From: Acidicapsa ligni
GTDB lineage: Bacteria; Acidobacteriota; Terriglobia; Terriglobales; Acidobacteriaceae
Length of the DNA stretch: 64,000 nt
Assembly (NCBI RefSeq): GCF_025685655.1
Contig: NZ_JAGSYG010000001.1
Location: 434,001 to 498,000, forward strand
Reading direction: 5' to 3'
A program made the position numbers and the translations under genes. Under the pieces are notes generated by a model. That model did no database searches and was not told the DNA's origin. It saw nothing but the letters and a program-made list of their open reading frames with translations. Shown here piece by piece: positions 1 through 8,734 of the stretch (position 1 is its first letter; each line of letters begins with the position of its first letter).

Positions 1-175
1 CCTTCAGCAACGCCTTACTCATCCCCGTAGGCGTTACCAGCAACCGATGCCGATCCAGCCGGACCGACAGGTTCCCCGATGTCCCCGGCGTAAATCCAAG
101 CCGCCCAAGCCACCTGCTGAATCGCGCCAGTTCTCGCCTTAGTTCTTCTTCCGGCTGGAATGCAAACTCTACCAA
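1..175 (-). CDS. class II aldolase/adducin-family protein, partial (3' end outside window)
   Basis: This reading frame runs off the left edge. The visible 58 residues contain the class II aldolase N-terminal signature: a helix ending in LGRLGFTPGTSGNLSVRL, then LLVTPTGMSK. In this family the GTSGNLS-type loop binds the substrate phosphate and TPTG/TPSG follows it. Members are zinc-dependent sugar-phosphate aldolases, epimerases or dehydratases (fuculose-phosphate aldolase, MtnB); the metal-binding histidines would be in the missing part, so the substrate cannot be named. No ATG is in frame after the upstream stop. The best start is TTG at 173-175, with GAGGGG about 8 bases upstream. It lies 41 bases downstream of the radical SAM gene on the same strand, so the two are probably co-transcribed. 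Confidence 0.75.
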   Translation of the reverse strand, partial: MVEFAFQPEEELRRELARFSRWLGRLGFTPGTSGNLSVRLDRHRLLVTPTGMSKALLK

Positions 176-216
176 AATGTCGCTCCCCTCACGTTGCTTG
201 CGTCCTCAGGATTTCG

Positions 217-1242
217 TTACAGAATCTTGAACGGTGTCTGCTCCGCATGCAACATCGGCTTCGGAGAAACAAACCCCTGCAGCCTGCGCCAGCCTTTACC
301 GATCCTGTCCGAAGCCAGAAAAAGATGTCCTGCCGTCAATCGTCCAAGTACCTTATGATGCCCTACCGCCGCCAACCCCATTGAAGCTATGCATCCACAC
401 TGCTCGCAATCCGGCGTGCCCCCAAACTGGCACGGCGTAATCTGCGTAGTCAGGTCCGCTGAAATCGTTTCCGTCGTTCGTGCAAAGATACATTCCTCCG
501 GGCTCTTTGGAGGAGATGCAATTTCATCGATCACGACTTCGGGCATGTCCAATACAGGATATGCCACCCGCAGCAGCCTCAGTTCCGCAATCACCCTTGC
601 CCGCTGCGCAGGTGTAAGAATCTCCGCATCCGTCGCGCCCAACTGCGGAGTAAAAATACTGAACCACACCTTTTGAATCTCCGGCCTGCTGCTCCAAAAA
701 TGAAGAAATTCATTCAGATAGCCAGGGCGTTCAACAATCTGCGAAGTAATCGTGCAATGAATCGTAACCTTCGCCCCCTGTATATTCTTCAGAATCCGCT
801 CATAAGTAGCCGGCTTACGTCTCTCATCATGCTCCGGCTGCAATCCATCGATCGACACCACGACATTCAACTTCTTGTACTTCTGCCACGCCGCCGGTAT
901 CTCGCGAAACGCGCTCGTCACAATCTGCGTATGAATTCCCCGCTTATCCATCTCCGGCAGCAGCAGCTCCAACTCGCGATATCGCACCAGCGGATCTCCC
1001 CCCACCAGCGACACATGCAGCGGCCTATGTTCATCGACCACCGCAAGCACCTTTGCCACCAGCTCATCGCCTTTAAAATCCGATAGCTGACGCAGTTGCG
1101 TCGATCCACCCAGATGAGCAGCATCGAAAGCGTAACAGCCGGGGCATCGTAGTGGACATTCTTTGGTAATCTCAATCGAAAGCGACGGTGCGCGTCCCGA
1201 TAAAATCGACGCCCAGGCCTGGACAACTTCAGATGTTTTCAT
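217..1242 (-). CDS. radical SAM protein with Cys-rich C-terminal cluster
   Basis: This 341-residue radical SAM enzyme has the CxxxCxxC motif CPLRCPGC (Cys29, 33, 36), which holds the SAM-cleaving [4Fe-4S] cluster. It is followed by the usual barrel signatures (LVGGDPLVR near residue 80, VVVSIDG near 125). The C-terminal part has five more cysteines (about 251, 271, 279, 282, 284, the last three as CEQCGC), which look like a SPASM- or twitch-type auxiliary cluster site. Such enzymes often modify peptides or carry out anaerobic-type dehydrogenations; the substrate here is unknown. The start is ATG with GGAGAG upstream. The partner is the aldolase-family gene just downstream. I do not recognise it as HpnH or any other named subfamily. 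Confidence 0.85.
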   Translation of the reverse strand: MKTSEVVQAWASILSGRAPSLSIEITKECPLRCPGCYAFDAAHLGGSTQLRQLSDFKGDELVAKVLAVVDEHRPLHVSLVGGDPLVRYRELELLLPEMDKRGIHTQIVTSAFREIPAAWQKYKKLNVVVSIDGLQPEHDERRKPATYERILKNIQGAKVTIHCTITSQIVERPGYLNEFLHFWSSRPEIQKVWFSIFTPQLGATDAEILTPAQRARVIAELRLLRVAYPVLDMPEVVIDEIASPPKSPEECIFARTTETISADLTTQITPCQFGGTPDCEQCGCIASMGLAAVGHHKVLGRLTAGHLFLASDRIGKGWRRLQGFVSPKPMLHAEQTPFKIL

Positions 1243-1344
1243 GATCTCTCCGACACCGGATCGCCTACACGATCCATGTACTACATGGGATTCTCGCGCG
1301 GCTCAAAAGGAAGCAACGCCGAAAACTTCCACGGAGAACGCCAC

Positions 1345-1761
1345 TTAAATACGAATAGGTATGTTGTATGTACGCACTCCGGCATCAAGTCCTGGCGGGG
1401 ACAGAAATGTACCAATTAAGCGGCGCAAATCTCCGCGAGCGCACAACCGCTCCGTCAGCACAGCAGCCACTTTGTTAAGAATGGAAGGCAGCCATCGCCG
1501 CAGTCCAAGAATCGCAGCAACATCGTTCTTGCTCTGCTGTAAGAGCACCAGCACCAGGCCGACAACCGTCACCAGCGCCAGCATTCCAAACTCAAAATCC
1601 TCGCTGCTATTAGGGAAATTATCAAAGTGGCAAAAATACTCAGTCCACGGCATGATAAAAATCAGCAGAATCGAAAATAGAATAAGCGCACGGCCGCCAA
1701 TCGTATAACCATGGGAAGTCCTATCCCTGAGAGCGCGACTTGTAGCAGCATTCCGCCTCAA
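1345..1761 (-). CDS. hypothetical membrane protein
   Basis: A 138-residue frame starting at TTG. It has two hydrophobic stretches, about residues 24-40 and 58-76, separated by a short polar loop with Cys and His (EYFCHFDNF), and a basic C-terminal tail. I recognise no family. It lies about 100 bases upstream of the radical SAM gene on the same strand and could be the first gene of that operon. The start is uncertain because no ATG is available before the first hydrophobic segment. Confidence 0.45.
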   Translation of the reverse strand: MRRNAATSRALRDRTSHGYTIGGRALILFSILLIFIMPWTEYFCHFDNFPNSSEDFEFGMLALVTVVGLVLVLLQQSKNDVAAILGLRRWLPSILNKVAAVLTERLCARGDLRRLIGTFLSPPGLDAGVRTYNIPIRI

Positions 1762-1861
1762 GATCCCTAACCGCCTGCCCAGATTCTACTCGCATCCCCA
1801 AAACCTAGCGTACAATTTGAAACACCCACCCACTAAACCAACCCCAGCCCCGCCGCTGCAG

Positions 1862-1972
1862 ATGCCTTTGCAGTTGCCCTTGCCTTTCTGTCTGTCATTC
1901 CCGCAGGGAATCTGCTGTTAGCCCTTGCCCTCGCCTTTCTATCTATCATTCCCGAAAGGAATCTGCTGTCAA
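1862..1972 (-). repeat. polarised hairpin/hexamer repeat block (2 cores)
   Basis: Two cores at about 1886-1915 and 1937-1966, read on the - strand as GCAGATTCCC..., each followed on that strand by ANNGCA-type hexamers. The first core has the TGC loop variant. The block lies between divergent genes and is followed by about 120 bases with no other recognisable feature, up to the promoter of the 2095 gene. Confidence 0.9.
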
Positions 1973-2081
1973 CCCCGTCCTTTCTCACCAATCATCCCCC
2001 ATAAATTTCTTGCCACCAACCAAACCACCAACCAACAAAACCCCTCCTGAAATCAAGCTAGAAAACCATAAAGAGCTAATT

Positions 2082-2087
2082 TATAAT
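2082..2087 (+). promoter_or_regulatory. -10 hexamer TATAAT close to a start codon
   Basis: A perfect TATAAT ends 7 bases before the ATG at 2095, and TAGAAA lies 17 bases further upstream (4 of 6 to the -35 consensus). There is no Shine-Dalgarno. Transcription would start at or next to the ATG, giving a leaderless mRNA. Confidence 0.55.
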
Positions 2088-2094
2088 CCGCCCC

Positions 2095-2949
2095 ATGCTT
2101 CACCACGCCACGATTTGCAAACTGCGTTATCTCGCGCTGTTGCCCTTACTTTGCGCTATCCCGCGCACAGCGATCGCGCAGACCCCCGCGTGGCTCAAGT
2201 TAAATGAAAAATCCGGCCCTCCGCGCTACGAAGGTCTTCTCGATCAACCCAACGCCCGCCGCGAATACGACGTTCTCGCCTTCCTCGCTTTCACTACCCA
2301 GCCCGCTGCCAAACCGTTCTCCGAACTTCCAACCGACCTCCACATCCAATATTGCCGCCCCGCTGAGAGCACCAATCCCAAAAAGAACGACGCCGCATTC
2401 ATCGAGGTCCGCCAACTCACCGGCCACGTGAACTACCTCATGAAGGCCGCCCAGGCGCCGAAAGCCGATGCAAACAAAACCAGCAATCAATGGATAACCT
2501 TCGCGTGGCCCAGCAAGCCCGTAATTCAACTGAATAACATCGACCCCAACAAACTGGGCGTCGTGATTCATATCGGAGAAGACAACGAGTACGCAGAAAA
2601 CGTTACCCCCGCATACTTCTCCAATACCGGCGGAGCGCCGGCAAACATTCACTACTACACCCTCACCCTCCGTATCCAACAGAACACGCTCGACAGCCTT
2701 TCCTATCGCATTCATCCCGTCGGAAGTCCCGACATCACCTGCTATTACCGCAACGATCTCCACGCCTGCGATGCCCTCAAACCCGCCACACAATCCCCCA
2801 TCGAAACCGGCAGTCTGGTCAACCTTCCTATCAATGCCTCTTCCTTTTCCAAAGGACCAGTCACCGTGCATGTCGAGGGTCACTATCACGATTCCGACGA
2901 AGTATTGACTGCCACCTTCCACTTCGACCATGAGCCGTTATGCCAGTAA
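2095..2949 (+). CDS. secreted protein of unknown function
   Basis: A 284-residue protein with a signal peptide: a basic N-terminus, then ALLPLLCAIPRTAIAQ with probable cleavage after AIA. The mature part has no family I recognise; it looks beta-rich and has three cysteines in the C-terminal half (TCYYR, HACDA and the final CQ). It is the first gene of a three-gene operon: its last 10 bases overlap the start of the next gene, so translation is probably coupled. The operon also encodes a membrane-anchored protein and a trypsin-like protease, so this is probably an envelope factor working with them. Confidence 0.75.
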   Translation: MLHHATICKLRYLALLPLLCAIPRTAIAQTPAWLKLNEKSGPPRYEGLLDQPNARREYDVLAFLAFTTQPAAKPFSELPTDLHIQYCRPAESTNPKKNDAAFIEVRQLTGHVNYLMKAAQAPKADANKTSNQWITFAWPSKPVIQLNNIDPNKLGVVIHIGEDNEYAENVTPAYFSNTGGAPANIHYYTLTLRIQQNTLDSLSYRIHPVGSPDITCYYRNDLHACDALKPATQSPIETGSLVNLPINASSFSKGPVTVHVEGHYHDSDEVLTATFHFDHEPLCQ

Positions 2950-4013
2950 ACCCGCATCGCTGGCGGCTATTGGCCTTACGCATGGCTCGGCATAGAGGAT
3001 GGTATCTGGCTGCTGCCTGTCTCGCCTTCCTCATCTGCGTTGTATTTGGGATCGCATATCTCGTCCAGGCTGCACCCACACTCTTCACCGCAAGCGCCAC
3101 AGTTCGCAGCCTCACATTCACAGTAGGCAACGCTTCAGACAGCGCAGGTATCTTCAACTCGGATACATCTCACATCGGTCTCGTTCTCATCAGCCCCACG
3201 ACACTCACATCGGACGACGGCGAGAAACTCAACTGCGTCGCCAACACAACCTTCAGCGCAGTAAAGCTGCTGCGAATGGCCATGCCGCAGCAGTTGCGAA
3301 TTGCTCTCGAAGTAGAAAACAAAGGCGTACTTCGCTACACCCTATCGCCGCCCGCGCAAATAGCAGATCCATACCTGACCATCGCAATCGACGCTCACAG
3401 CAATCTCGACGGCCTCGCATGTGCCCCCGAGCAGCCCAAAAATCGCAACGGAGAATGGCGGATTCAAGCCACCGATCCCGGCAGCATTCTCGAATTCGCC
3501 GCACACTTCGCCGCTCCAGTCCAGTCTGTTCCAACCCAGGCCGCTCCAATGATTGCGGGTCCCGACCCCGAGTTGGACATCCCCTTAGCCGATGCCTCAA
3601 GCCTGCTTCTTCAGGGCGACATCCCATCTTCAAGCGCCTCGCCCTTCAGGCCACGCAGCACTCTCCAGCTCATCCGCTCCAACCGCATCATTCCCCTCAC
3701 CGACGGCTTCAACCTGCGCGATCTTCGCCAGGCATCGATTAAACAACTCCGCTTCAATCCCGACACGCCCTCTCTCAACCTGGATATCGCCGGTGCCGCG
3801 AAACACATCGTCATCCGGATGGGCGAGGGACAGGTCGAGGAAAGTGAATCTCGCTTTACCTCTTATCGGCCCCACAGTTTCAGTACCTTCATCACCGCTG
3901 CCGGAACCCTGCTGGCCGGGCTCGGAACCATCGCCGCCGGATATGTCGCCGCCCATGAATTCTGGCGCGATAACAAACGAAAAAAGAAACGGAAGAAGGT
4001 CGTCAAATCATGA
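2940..4013 (+). CDS. bitopic/double-anchored membrane protein of unknown function
   Basis: A 357-residue protein with one hydrophobic helix near the N-terminus (about residues 22-43) and a second near the C-terminus (about 315-335), followed by a very basic tail (KRKKKRKKVVK). The roughly 270 residues between them would lie in the periplasm if both ends are cytoplasmic. I recognise no domain. The ATG overlaps the upstream stop (ATGCCAGTAA) and its own stop overlaps the next ATG (ATGA, 4010-4013), so all three genes are translationally coupled. Confidence 0.75.
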   Translation: MPVNPHRWRLLALRMARHRGWYLAAACLAFLICVVFGIAYLVQAAPTLFTASATVRSLTFTVGNASDSAGIFNSDTSHIGLVLISPTTLTSDDGEKLNCVANTTFSAVKLLRMAMPQQLRIALEVENKGVLRYTLSPPAQIADPYLTIAIDAHSNLDGLACAPEQPKNRNGEWRIQATDPGSILEFAAHFAAPVQSVPTQAAPMIAGPDPELDIPLADASSLLLQGDIPSSSASPFRPRSTLQLIRSNRIIPLTDGFNLRDLRQASIKQLRFNPDTPSLNLDIAGAAKHIVIRMGEGQVEESESRFTSYRPHSFSTFITAAGTLLAGLGTIAAGYVAAHEFWRDNKRKKKRKKVVKS

Positions 4014-5269
4014 AAAATACGCCACCCGCTATCGATAGCTTTTTAAAAGCCGCAATGGCCATGTCGAGGGCTATGTCGAGCGCCGTGTTGATAGCCATGT
4101 TGCCCCTCGTCACCGCTTCTTCCACAGCCCGCGCCGCAGCCCAACCACAACAAAGCATGCCCCCGCAGGTCGTGCAATATCAGCAGGCAATGCAGCAGCG
4201 TATCGAGCACCTGAAGCTCGGCGTCGTCCGCGTTCTCGCCGTCAAGGACGCCAAAGAAGTCGGCACAGGCATCGTGATCTCGTCTTCACCCCAATCCATC
4301 TTCATCCTCACCGCACTCCACGTCGTGCAGGATGCTAAATCCGTCTCCGTCCTCTTCTACTCCGACCAGACCAAACCCATTCCCGCCCGCAAGCTGCCCA
4401 AACACAGCACAGCGCTCGATCTCGCCGTTCTCGAAGTAGACGCCTCGCCCACATTCAAGATCCCAGAGGATATCCCCACCTTCAACTTCGCCGCAAACAA
4501 CACCCTCCTGCCCACCCAGCACATCTACAGCGTGAACGGCGACTGGGTCATCGTCCCCAACAACATCACTCGCCTCAATCACGACGGCGATCCCCAAAAG
4601 TTTGAGTACTCCAACGTCTCCGTAGGCGAAGGATTCTCTGGCGGACCCATATTCGACGACTACCAGGAAATCATCGGCATGCACACCGCCCTGAATGGCG
4701 AAGGAAGCTATGCCGTCGCCGACAAAATCGACTCAGCCCTGCAAGTACTCGAAGCCTTGGAATACAAGGTTCCCAAAGCAGGAGCCGTAGTCATACCGCC
4801 TCCAGTGATTACTCCAGGCAATCCCACAAGACCGCGAAGTAACCAGAAGGGCGATCAAGCCTCAAGCCCCTGTGATGACGGCTGCGAAACCACCCTCGGC
4901 GCTCTCCCGCATCTCCACCACTACTCCATCGAAGGCCGAGCAGCCGATTGCTTCGAAGACGTTCTCTCATTCCCGCCCACCTGGCCTACCGCCAAAATCT
5001 TCATGCACATTACCTCCTGCCCAGCCCCCTCAAAGTACGGCGTCCGCGGCCAGCCCACGCTGCTCGTTCGTTTCGCGGAGACAGATCGCCAGGGAGATTC
5101 CGATATGACGCTCGGCATACTCTCGCTCACCGGCAGCAGCGCCCAGGGCATGTTAAAAGACTCCAACAATACCTACTGGCAGTCCTCCATGCGCAACCCA
5201 AACTTCGGCCAGCCCCTCAAACTCGACGCCATCACCATTTCCCTCAAACCACTCGTACCGCACCACTGA
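4010..5269 (+). CDS. secreted trypsin-like serine protease
   Basis: A 419-residue protein with an N-terminal signal or anchor (hydrophobic stretch about 22-43, ending TARAAA). The chymotrypsin-fold triad is readable: His104 in TALHVV, Asp137 in LDLAVLEV and Ser210 in GEGFSGGPIF, so this is an S1-type (DegP/HtrA-like fold) protease. No PDZ domain is visible; instead a proline-rich linker (about 265-285) leads to a roughly 130-residue C-terminal domain with several cysteines that I do not recognise. It is the last gene of the coupled three-gene operon. The upstream membrane protein could anchor or regulate it, which is an inference from context. Confidence 0.85.
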   Translation: MKNTPPAIDSFLKAAMAMSRAMSSAVLIAMLPLVTASSTARAAAQPQQSMPPQVVQYQQAMQQRIEHLKLGVVRVLAVKDAKEVGTGIVISSSPQSIFILTALHVVQDAKSVSVLFYSDQTKPIPARKLPKHSTALDLAVLEVDASPTFKIPEDIPTFNFAANNTLLPTQHIYSVNGDWVIVPNNITRLNHDGDPQKFEYSNVSVGEGFSGGPIFDDYQEIIGMHTALNGEGSYAVADKIDSALQVLEALEYKVPKAGAVVIPPPVITPGNPTRPRSNQKGDQASSPCDDGCETTLGALPHLHHYSIEGRAADCFEDVLSFPPTWPTAKIFMHITSCPAPSKYGVRGQPTLLVRFAETDRQGDSDMTLGILSLTGSSAQGMLKDSNNTYWQSSMRNPNFGQPLKLDAITISLKPLVPHH

Positions 5270-5382
5270 ACTCCTGAACAGACCTCCGGAACTGAATCCT
5301 TGCGCTGCACCCTTGCACTCAGCCCAACGTTTCCCAAACGCAAAAGACAGCCGCTTCAATGCCAGCCATCAACCGCTCCATT

Positions 5383-5388
5383 TACAAT
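5383..5388 (+). promoter_or_regulatory. putative -10 (TACAAT) directly before accD
   Basis: TACAAT lies 8 bases before the accD ATG and no Shine-Dalgarno is visible, so accD may have a leaderless transcript. No clear -35 was found. Confidence 0.35.
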
Positions 5389-5396
5389 GAGTCGTT

Positions 5397-6299
5397 ATGT
5401 CCTGGTTCAAACGAGCAGACGCGAATATCGAGCCCAACGGCGATCCCAATTCCGACTTCGGCGCGGAATCCACATTTGCCCCAGTCTCCGACGACGGTGA
5501 GCCCACCCGCGTCAAAACCGAGGGCCTCTGGATCAAGTGCCCCAGTTGCCGCACCATCCTCTTCAAGGCCGAGCTCGAGGCCAACACCAACGTCTGCCCC
5601 AAGTGCGGCTATCACTTCAAGATCGGCGCCCGTCAGCGCATTGAGCTCCTCCTCGACCCCGGCTACACCCTCGTCGACGGCGGCCTGCGCTCCACCGATC
5701 CACTCAACTTCACCGACATCAAGCCCTACAAACAGCGTCTCGCTGCCGCCCAGAAACAAACCGGCCTTGACGACGCCATCCTCACTGCACTCGGCAAACT
5801 CGGCCCCCACGACGTAGTCCTCAGCGCAATGGAGTACACCTTCATTGGCGGCAGCATGGGCGCAGTCGTCGGCGAAACCATCGCCCGAGCCATCGACCGC
5901 TCCCTCGCCACCCGTCATCCACTCATCATCGTCAGCGCCAGCGGCGGCGCGCGCATGATGGAGGGCGTTGTAAGCCTGATGCAGCTCGCCAAGATCGCCA
6001 CCGGCCTCGCCCAGCTCGATGAAGCAGCCATCCCCTACATCTGCCTCCTGACCGACCCCACCACCGGCGGCATCACGGCAAGCTTCGCCATGCTCGGCGA
6101 TCTGAACATCGCAGAGCCCGGCGCTCTGATCGGCTTCGCAGGCCCAAGAGTCATCGAGCAAACCATCCGCCAGAAACTCCCCGAAGGCTTCCAGCGCAGC
6201 GAATTCCTGCTCGAACACGGCTTCCTCGACGCCGTAGTCCCCCGTGGCGAACTGAAACCCTACCTGATCCGCGCCCTCGACTTCATGACCACCAAATAA
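5397..6299 (+). CDS. accD: acetyl-CoA carboxylase carboxyltransferase subunit beta
   Basis: AccD transfers the carboxyl group from biotin on AccB to acetyl-CoA, giving malonyl-CoA for fatty-acid synthesis, in a complex with AccA. The 300-residue length is normal. The N-terminal zinc ribbon is present (CPSC at 48-51, CPKC at 67-70). The carboxyltransferase fold follows with SASGGARMMEG, LTDPTTGGITASFAMLGD and IGFAGPRVIEQTIRQ, all standard AccD signatures. It begins about 130 bases after the protease operon. In many bacteria accD is followed directly by folC; here two unrelated genes lie between them. Confidence 0.97.
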   Translation: MSWFKRADANIEPNGDPNSDFGAESTFAPVSDDGEPTRVKTEGLWIKCPSCRTILFKAELEANTNVCPKCGYHFKIGARQRIELLLDPGYTLVDGGLRSTDPLNFTDIKPYKQRLAAAQKQTGLDDAILTALGKLGPHDVVLSAMEYTFIGGSMGAVVGETIARAIDRSLATRHPLIIVSASGGARMMEGVVSLMQLAKIATGLAQLDEAAIPYICLLTDPTTGGITASFAMLGDLNIAEPGALIGFAGPRVIEQTIRQKLPEGFQRSEFLLEHGFLDAVVPRGELKPYLIRALDFMTTK

Positions 6300-6629
6300 G
6301 CCTTATCGAAATGATTGCCATTCCAGGCAAGTCAAACAAATCCCACGCTACTTGTGGACTTGGTCGTCCCGGGTAGATAAGGCTTGGGAAGCGTTCACCT
6401 TACTTCGCACTCGCCCCGTTTCGCTATCGCAGGGAATATATTCACGCCTGATTCCCGTAAGGCTATGACCACCTTTGAAGCGCCTTCGGTGAATACCCTT
6501 TAGTAATCTTCCACTACAGATATCTCAGCCGCTTCTTCATTGAAGCGTCATTTATCGCCGGTATCATATGTAACAATCCCCGTCTTGTTCGGCAGATCGC
6601 TGTCGATTTATTGAATTGAGAGGATCATA
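6300..6629 (+). other. intergenic gap with no recognised feature
   Basis: 330 bases between accD and the FG-GAP gene. I see no gene, repeat core or RNA motif. The last 40 bases contain the ribosome binding site (GAGAGGATC) of the next gene. Confidence 0.5.
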
Positions 6630-8348
6630 GTGGTTATTCCGATATCCTGGCATCTCTGCTTGCGGCGGATCTGTGTTGCAGCGATCATCGCAAATCTCCA
6701 ATTCGCTTCAACCGCTGTTGCCCAGCAAGTCACTTCTGTCTCCGGGTTTCACACTACTCCCGATCCCTTCAATGGAGCCCCAGGAGCGGATTCTTCTTTC
6801 AATAGTCTGGCGGGTGGTGCCGGACGGGTCAAAGTCAGTCTCGTTTGTACGCAGGATTCAAATTTGGGTCTTCTGGGTATGTTTCTGGGGTCGGTAGAAA
6901 CCGTTATTGGCTTCACAATCACTCTTTCAGGAGTCTCTGTTGGTCGTCTCTCTGTAGGCCCTACCCACAACAAGACGCCCGATATTGCCGATCCATTCGG
7001 TGGCCCGGATCAGCCCGGAATTGAAACCAATACCGCAGGCTTCAGCAAGGTTCCCCTCCGCTATAGCTTCGATCAGGATCCAGTCCAGGGCATGACCGTC
7101 CCTTACGTGGATAACCATAACGTCGGTTTCAGTGTGCCGATCAAGCTCGCGAAGTCTTCCGGTACACTCCTGGTCGGCTTCGGTACCAACGGCGGCAACG
7201 CCGCAGTGCGCATCAACCTGCACGATCCGGCCATTGCCTCCGTTATTCATAGCTGCAATGCCCCACAGGGAGAAGCCCGCAAACAGCAAGACCAGCAGCA
7301 ACAACGGCCGGTTTCACGTTCGGATATCTTTACCAGCGCAGGACACTTCTCAGTCGGCAAAGGCCCCGGCGGTATAGCTCTTGGTGACTTCGACCATGAC
7401 GGCAAACTCGACGTTGTTACCACAAATGCCGGTAGTAACTCCATGAGCATTTTGCTCGGCCAGGGCAATGGTCGTTTCGGATCGCAGAAGGAATATCCTA
7501 CCGGAGGCTTTCCCGATGCCGTCGCGATAGCGGACCTCGACGGCGATGGCAAACTCGACGTTGTCATAAGCAATTACTTCGGCCCTTCCATTAGCGTTTT
7601 CATGGGCAATGGAGATGGAACCTTTGAACCTCAGAGAAACGTTGTCGCATCCACCGGCACAACCCAGGTCATCATCGCCGACCTCAATAAGGACGGTCAC
7701 CCTGACCTGATCTCTACCAGCCGCCCCAACAACAACGTCACAGTATTAATAGGGCGAGGCGATGGCGGATTTGAGAATCCTAAATATTTTCGTGTAGGTA
7801 ACGGTCCTGTTCTGGAGGCCGCAGGCGACCTGAACAGCGATGGATTTCCTGACATAGTTGTCGCCAACGAAGCGGAAAACACCGTCAGCGTGCTTCTTGA
7901 CCCAGGTAACGGCACACTGACTCCTCAAGTCAAGCTCTCCGTCGGTGACGGCCCCATCGAACCAGTCGTCGCGGACTTCAACCACGACGGCAAGATGGAT
8001 ATCGCAGTTATCAATGATCGGAGCAATAACGTCAGCGTTCTTCTCGGCGGTGGCGACGGCACATTCGCTCCACAGGTCCTCTACTCTGTAGGCTCCAACC
8101 CCAAAGGCATCACCTCCGCCGATACGAATGGGGATGGCTTCCAGGATCTAGTGATCACCAATCAGAACGACAACACTGTTGCCGTCCTGTACGGCAAAGG
8201 CGATGGAGCCTTCCAACGAGCCAAATTTTTCCCTACCAGCAGCCAACCGGTTCAACCCGCCGCTGCCGATCTGAATGGAGACCACAAAGCAGACATCATT
8301 ATCCCAAGCTCTGGAAGTGGAGTTATCGATGTCCTGCTAAGCCGTTAG
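6630..8348 (+). CDS. secreted FG-GAP/VCBS repeat beta-propeller protein
   Basis: A 572-residue secreted protein starting at GTG, with GAGAGG upstream. A signal peptide (about 1-31, ending TAVAQ) and a roughly 190-residue unique domain with few cysteines are followed by a QQQQ linker (about 223) and seven FG-GAP repeats. Each repeat has the calcium-binding loop DxDxDGxxD (DFDHDGKLD, DLDGDGKLD, DLNKDGHPD, DLNSDGFPD, DFNHDGKMD, DTNGDGFQD, DLNGDHKAD). Such propellers are typical of extracellular binding proteins in Acidobacteria. It lies alone between accD and a convergent TonB receptor and seems to have been inserted into an accD-folC neighbourhood. Confidence 0.9.
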   Translation: MVIPISWHLCLRRICVAAIIANLQFASTAVAQQVTSVSGFHTTPDPFNGAPGADSSFNSLAGGAGRVKVSLVCTQDSNLGLLGMFLGSVETVIGFTITLSGVSVGRLSVGPTHNKTPDIADPFGGPDQPGIETNTAGFSKVPLRYSFDQDPVQGMTVPYVDNHNVGFSVPIKLAKSSGTLLVGFGTNGGNAAVRINLHDPAIASVIHSCNAPQGEARKQQDQQQQRPVSRSDIFTSAGHFSVGKGPGGIALGDFDHDGKLDVVTTNAGSNSMSILLGQGNGRFGSQKEYPTGGFPDAVAIADLDGDGKLDVVISNYFGPSISVFMGNGDGTFEPQRNVVASTGTTQVIIADLNKDGHPDLISTSRPNNNVTVLIGRGDGGFENPKYFRVGNGPVLEAAGDLNSDGFPDIVVANEAENTVSVLLDPGNGTLTPQVKLSVGDGPIEPVVADFNHDGKMDIAVINDRSNNVSVLLGGGDGTFAPQVLYSVGSNPKGITSADTNGDGFQDLVITNQNDNTVAVLYGKGDGAFQRAKFFPTSSQPVQPAAADLNGDHKADIIIPSSGSGVIDVLLSR

Positions 8349-8420
8349 GCCATCCCAGAACGCCCAACAAATTGCGAAAACGTCCGATGCTCGGAGTCAG
8401 AAATTCGCGGTATGAATTTG

Positions 8421-8556
8421 CATCCTGAGCGTAGCAAAAGATCTATTTCTAGTGCTCTGTTTCTGACCGTTCATAACTAATACGGTGTAATTCCCAAAGC
8501 CATGCCATCCCCAGCTTTTCTTTCTGTCATCCTTCGCGTAGCGGAGGATTTGCTTC
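8421..8556 (-). repeat. two cousins of the hairpin repeat (CTCAGGATGAC type)
   Basis: 8421-8443 and 8521-8552 read on the - strand as degenerate and fuller forms of AAGCAAATCC-hairpin-GGATGACAGAAAG. The layout (A-rich 5' flank, short palindrome, GATGACAGA) resembles the main repeat core, but the stem differs (CCTCCGCTACGCGAAGG). They point the same way as the other left-side cores. The rest of 8349-8671 shows no gene. Confidence 0.5.
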
Positions 8557-8671
8557 TCCAGCAATTTACACTTTTCAAAAAAAGTTTTGAATTGCGGAGA
8601 CAAAAAAACTGCACGCCAATCCTACAGTAGATCGCCACACCTAAACCGCAAATCCAACACAACAACACAAC

Positions 8672-8700
8672 AAAAGGGGCACCCATAGGGCGCCCCTTTT
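8672..8700 (-). terminator. hairpin terminator of the TonB receptor gene
   Basis: Perfect 9-bp stem AAAAGGGGC / GCCCCTTTT with an 11-base loop, lying 35 bases after the receptor stop on the - strand. The stem has A/T tails on both strands, so it can also stop readthrough from the + side. Confidence 0.8.
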
Positions 8701-8734
8701 GCAGTAAAAACACCTGTTGCGGGTTAAGAAGAGA

